Assembly (NCBI GenBank): GCA_024653225.1
Contig: JANLGA010000007.1
Coordinates: 8,729-42,745 of the forward strand
Source: Bacillota bacterium
GTDB taxonomy: Bacteria; Bacillota; Sulfobacillia; JABLXB01
DNA length: 34,017 nt
Reading direction: 5' to 3'
Positions 31,009 through 34,017 of this stretch are shown piece by piece. Each line of letters starts with the position of its first letter. Position 1 is the first letter of the stretch. Made by a program: the position numbers and the translations under genes. The notes below the pieces were generated by a model, which was not told where the DNA came from, searched no databases, and worked only from the letters and a program-made list of their open reading frames with translations.

Positions 31009-33503
31009 CGCACGACGATCCACTCGAGCACCTTGTCGCCGCCCTTGTCGTAGAAGTCCACCGTCATTCCGGAGACAAGGTCGGACAGCGTGCAGTAGAC
31101 CAGGTCGTCGCCCGAGTAGTCGTAGATCACGGTGTCGTCGTCCACGTGGTACCAGACGCCGTCAATCTTGATCCTATCGTCGGACGCGGCAACCGAGTAG
31201 ACCTCCTTGCCAACCGTGACGCCCGGGTCGCCCTCGATGAGCACGTCGAACGCGCTGATCTTGCCGCCCGTCAGCTTGAAGCTGAGCATGTTGCCGTCGG
31301 CGACGTCAAGCCACTCATCCACGTCGCAGCTGTCGGTCAGGTTGTACGTCTTCGTCGTGCCCTTGACGTCCAGCTTGATGAACTTCCCGTCGGCGTTCTT
31401 CCCGCGCAGGAGGGCCATCGCGTAGTCCTCGATGCCGGTGATGTCCGGGTCAGCTACGACGAGGTACTTGATCTTCCCGTTGTCCTCGTCGAGCTCGTAC
31501 CGGGCCTCGACATCGTTCCTGTCGGCGACGTACGCCTCGAGGTCGGCATACGGGACTATCTTCCAGTCGCTCGAGCTGGTCGCGCTGATCTCGAACACGA
31601 CCGCGCCGGAGGCATAGTACCAGTCGGTGTCGTCGAGCTCGAGCCTGTGCGTGTCGTCGTCGGCGTCCGTGAGCTGCGCCACGTCCGTGATCACCTTCAG
31701 GTCGTCAATCGCGCCGTTCGACTGGAGGCTGAACTTCACGAAGTCGCCCTTCGCGAGGCCCTGGCAGTCGTCGTCGGAGTCCTCGTCAACCTCGTACGAG
31801 GCCTTGGTGCCGTCCGACTTGAACACGTCTATCTTGGTGACGGTCTCGCCCTCGTCAGTAATGGTGCTGTAGGTGCGCGCGACGATTGCGCGGGTGTACG
31901 ACGCGACGGTGACGTCGGAGATGATCGCCCGCACGTAGCCGAAGCCGTCGAGCAGGCAGGTGACCTCCTCGCCACGGACATCGTCCAGGTCGTCGTCACT
32001 GTCGATCGCCTCGAAGCTGTCGGCGTCGCCCGCGTCGGTGGAGAGCAGGATCCTGCCGACCGCCCTGCCGGACCTGTACTTCGTCCCGTCAATGTAGACG
32101 TCCTTCCGGCCCTCTGCCGTCCAGTCGCTGCTGGTCTCGGTCAGCTCGCCCTCGACGGTCTTCGCCCAGACCTCGACCAGGTAGTCCGCGCCGTGCGCGT
32201 CGTCATCGTCGTATATCCACACCAGGTCGTTCTTCTTCAGGTCCTTGAGCTCGCACGGAGCGCCGTTCCTGAGGAAGATTACCGTCTTGGTGTCGTCCTT
32301 GAGGGCGGTGTTGAGCGCGTTGGTCTCGCTCTGCTGGCCCTTGTCGAGGTAGGTTATCTTCTTCGACGTCAGGTTGACCGCCTCGACGATCGCAGGCGTG
32401 GCTTCCTGGGCGAGCTTCGTGAACTTGACGTAGACGACCTCACCGCTGGAGTTCACAGTCATCGAGATGCGATCGTAGGTGACTTCATAGGTCTCATTGT
32501 CAAGATCCTCGAAATCCCCGATGTCGCCGTTCTCGTCTTCGTAAATGGCATCGGATGCCACAGTGAAGATCTTGTCGTTGATCTTGAACTTGGTGTCGCT
32601 GATCTTGGTGGCGGAACGGGCGAACTCGTTGCCGTAGTCCTTGGCCTCGATGTACATCGCCTCGTCGTCGTCGTTGAGGATGTAGTCTACCAGCTTGCCC
32701 CTGAAGCCGGACACGTGATCGGCGTTCACCAGCGTGACGTCAGGCGCAACGACGACCGTCGTGCCGTCCTTCAAGGTCAGCTTGTACTTGCCGGCGACGT
32801 ACTCCCATTCCGTGACGAGCTTCCTCTTGCTGATGCCGCCCTCGAAGCTCTGGTGATAGAGGTCGTTCACCGCATCGGGGTCCTCGTCCTTGAACTTCTC
32901 CTGGTCTTTGTCCCAGTACACCGTCTCCTGGCCCAGCGACTGCTCGGCGAAGAACGCCACATCGCCCCTGGTGGCCGGCTCGGAAGCGTCGAACGTCACG
33001 TTGTCGCTCACGCCGAGATCGGCGGCCTTGACCAGGTACTCGATGGGCCACTCACCGGGAAGGTTATCGTTGTACCCGATGATCCTCAACAGCACCGTGA
33101 GAACCTCGGCGTTGCTGATGTTCGCGCTCGGCTTGAACGTCCCGTCAGGATAGCCCTTCATGTATCCCTGCGACGCCGCGAGGTTGACCCAACCCGTGTA
33201 CCACTGGCCCACCGCGACGTCAGAGAACTTGGACGGGCTATTCTTCAGGATGTCCCCGCTCGACTTCAAGCCCGCAACGATGCACGCGATCTTGGCGAAC
33301 TCCGCACGGGTGATGTTGTTGTCGGGCTTGAACGTCCCGTCAGGATACCCGGCGAGAACACCGAGAGCCGCGAGCTTCGCGATCTTGTTCTTCGCGGGGT
33401 GATTGGCGGTGTCGCTGAACGCGGCACCCGCGACGCCCGTAAACCCTGCGATGATCATGGAGACCACGAGCAAGGTCACGAGTGTCTTCCTGAGTTTCAT
33501 CAT
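31005..33503 (-). CDS. S-layer protein with three N-terminal SLH domains
   Basis: An 832-aa exported protein, likely the main S-layer subunit. Signal peptide MMKLRKTLVTLLVVSMIIAGFTGVAGA is followed by SLH1 (FSDTANHPAKNKIAKLAALGVLAGYPDGTFKPDNNITRAEFAKI), SLH2 (FSDVAVGQWYTGWVNLAASQGYMKGYPDGTFKPSANISNAEVL) and a weaker SLH3 (IEYLVKAADLGVSDNVTFDASEPATRGDVAFF), within residues ~28-200. The remaining ~630 residues are beta-rich and very acidic (many D/E runs such as DEDSDDDC and DDDLDD), which suggests Ca2+-dependent assembly. The ATG has GGGAGG about 11 nt upstream. It has its own promoter and long leader, as is common for S-layer genes. Confidence 0.93.
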   Translation of the reverse strand: MMKLRKTLVTLLVVSMIIAGFTGVAGAAFSDTANHPAKNKIAKLAALGVLAGYPDGTFKPDNNITRAEFAKIACIVAGLKSSGDILKNSPSKFSDVAVGQWYTGWVNLAASQGYMKGYPDGTFKPSANISNAEVLTVLLRIIGYNDNLPGEWPIEYLVKAADLGVSDNVTFDASEPATRGDVAFFAEQSLGQETVYWDKDQEKFKDEDPDAVNDLYHQSFEGGISKRKLVTEWEYVAGKYKLTLKDGTTVVVAPDVTLVNADHVSGFRGKLVDYILNDDDEAMYIEAKDYGNEFARSATKISDTKFKINDKIFTVASDAIYEDENGDIGDFEDLDNETYEVTYDRISMTVNSSGEVVYVKFTKLAQEATPAIVEAVNLTSKKITYLDKGQQSETNALNTALKDDTKTVIFLRNGAPCELKDLKKNDLVWIYDDDDAHGADYLVEVWAKTVEGELTETSSDWTAEGRKDVYIDGTKYRSGRAVGRILLSTDAGDADSFEAIDSDDDLDDVRGEEVTCLLDGFGYVRAIISDVTVASYTRAIVARTYSTITDEGETVTKIDVFKSDGTKASYEVDEDSDDDCQGLAKGDFVKFSLQSNGAIDDLKVITDVAQLTDADDDTHRLELDDTDWYYASGAVVFEISATSSSDWKIVPYADLEAYVADRNDVEARYELDEDNGKIKYLVVADPDITGIEDYAMALLRGKNADGKFIKLDVKGTTKTYNLTDSCDVDEWLDVADGNMLSFKLTGGKISAFDVLIEGDPGVTVGKEVYSVAASDDRIKIDGVWYHVDDDTVIYDYSGDDLVYCTLSDLVSGMTVDFYDKGGDKVLEWIVVR

Positions 33504-33778
33504 TGTCCGTTCTTCCTCCCCTTTACGAAAGTGTGGTCTACACTAACGTGCCTCTCTACGATTCCTCCTCGGTTGTCAAATCCCCCCCTTCAACTCCCAA
33601 ACCTCTGACTGGTTTTCCACGCTTACCTGTTCGCAGCATCGGTGGAAGGTACGAACTTAATGCCCACAAATTCGATGATGTTGCGCATTTTTCCTGCTCA
33701 GGTCCATTTCACTCGTCAAGGTAATTGCTGGGAGCCGGCGAGCTCTGCGAAGATCCCCAAAACCTACCAGTATGCTAC
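33504..33778 (-). promoter_or_regulatory. Long 5' leader of the S-layer gene
   Basis: About 270 nt between the predicted transcription start (~33772) and the ATG, AT-richer than the coding DNA. It contains a possible 21-codon frame (ATG 33688 to TAA 33623, AGGA just upstream) and a lone TTGACA (33578-33573) that has no -10 box at proper distance. GGGAGG for the S-layer gene is at the end. No known riboswitch was recognised; I looked for c-di-GMP and T-box signatures. Nothing else is seen in 33808-33936. Confidence 0.5.
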
Positions 33779-33807
33779 ATTGTACCAGACAAACCTAATA
33801 CAGTCAA
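33779..33807 (-). promoter_or_regulatory. Promoter of the S-layer gene
   Basis: On the minus strand, TTGACT (33807-33802), a 17-nt spacer and TACAAT (33784-33779): five of six matches in each box. It is the best sigma-A-type promoter in the intergenic region and is downstream of a terminator of the preceding unit. Confidence 0.8.
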
Positions 33808-33936
33808 CAACGGCACGCCGCCGCGCGCTTCGCCCGGCTGGCGGCCGGAGCGTCGTTCTTCCCATCCGACCATCTATATTCGCCGATACGCCGGCCTTTG
33901 TGCGGAAACTCTGTGCCTGTATTCGCCGGGTACTTG

Positions 33937-33957
33937 AAAAATCCTCCACGCGAGGAT
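33937..33957 (-). terminator. Intrinsic terminator of an upstream gene outside the window
   Basis: On the minus strand, ATCCTC-GCGTG-GAGGAT (33957-33941 region; 6-bp stem) runs into TTTTT. A second hairpin lies just before it (GGCAGGC 33958-33964 with GCCTGCC 33977-33983). Together they indicate the 3' end of a transcription unit starting beyond the right edge. Confidence 0.7.
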
Positions 33958-34017
33958 GGCAGGCCGGGAAGCGTCTGCCTGCCTCGGTAGTCGCGCGAAC
34001 GCCGCGCGGACACCACA

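Noticed and set aside
33573..33578. TTGACA near the S-layer gene as the main promoter
   Set aside because: No -10 box at 16-18 nt; the best partner (TAGAGA at 15 nt) is poor. The pair at 33807-33779 is far better.
30297..33608. 1103-codon open frame on the plus strand opposite the S-layer and SLH genes
   Set aside because: It is the mirror of GC-rich, third-position-biased codons of the minus-strand genes. The product has no domain, no signal and a Val/Asp/Arg-rich composition. The minus strand encodes clear SLH domains.
33951..33986. Mutually exclusive hairpins near the right edge, as in a riboswitch expression platform
   Set aside because: An alternative 7-bp stem (33958-33964 with 33977-33983) can form together with the terminator, so competition is not required. 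The upstream sequence is missing from the window.
33804..34016. 70-codon minus-strand frame at the right edge
   Set aside because: It crosses the intrinsic terminator and the S-layer promoter, and its product is low-complexity without a ribosome site.
33504..34017. Riboswitch (c-di-GMP type) or T-box in the S-layer leader
   Set aside because: None of the conserved core sequences of these RNAs could be found on the minus strand.
1..34017. tRNA, rRNA, CRISPR array, prophage or insertion sequence
   Set aside because: Scanning intergenic spaces by eye showed no cloverleaf, repeat array, integrase or transposase. Almost all space is filled by the genes listed.

Overview
The window is GC-rich bacterial DNA in which every convincing gene lies on the minus strand, so transcription runs from high to low coordinates. 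Gene order (fsa-rho-rpmE-prfA-prmC-ywlC-ywlE-rpiB-ywlG-upp-...-wecB-ATPase-murA-spoIID) is the classical Bacillota chromosome backbone. spoIID, S-layer (SLH) proteins and TagO/WecB cell-wall enzymes support a Gram-positive-type, potentially spore-forming, high-GC member of Bacillota. I cannot name a genus. Many starts are TTG or GTG behind strong GGAGG/GGGGG ribosome sites.

Layout in transcription order. (1) 34017-29600: an intrinsic terminator of an unseen upstream gene, a sigma-A-type promoter with a leader of about 270 nt, a large acidic S-layer protein with three SLH domains, then a second SLH protein. (2) 29587-23882: a secreted subtilisin-family protein whose Asp and His catalytic residues are missing (predicted pseudoprotease), and an O-antigen-ligase/Wzy-type membrane protein with a TPR tail. 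(3) 23814-22425: a zinc-ribbon protein of unknown function and a small transaldolase. (4) 22424-20486: a 398-nt rho leader with a promoter closely followed by an intrinsic terminator, then rho, then rpmE with its own promoter and terminator. (5) 20386-15926: a translation and modification operon: DUF1385 membrane protein, prfA, prmC, Sua5/YwlC and a YwlE-like phosphatase. (6) 15901-13297: promoter, rpiB, ywlG family, upp, dCMP deaminase and a MazG-like protein, i.e. pentose and pyrimidine metabolism. (7) 13263-2277: a strong promoter, tagO, wecB and a complete nine-gene V/A-type ATPase operon (G-I-K-E-C-F-A-B-D). (8) 2259-1: terminator-like hairpin, murA and spoIID (cut by the window edge).

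The main point of interest is that a V/A-type ATPase occupies exactly the slot between wecB/upp and murA/spoIID where Bacillus-type genomes carry the F-type atp operon. Its K subunit keeps all five residue positions that bind Na+ in the Enterococcus hirae enzyme, which predicts sodium coupling. The other points worth checking are the pseudo-subtilase beside the S-layer genes and the possible attenuator in front of rho. No tRNA, rRNA, CRISPR array, insertion sequence or phage gene was recognised.
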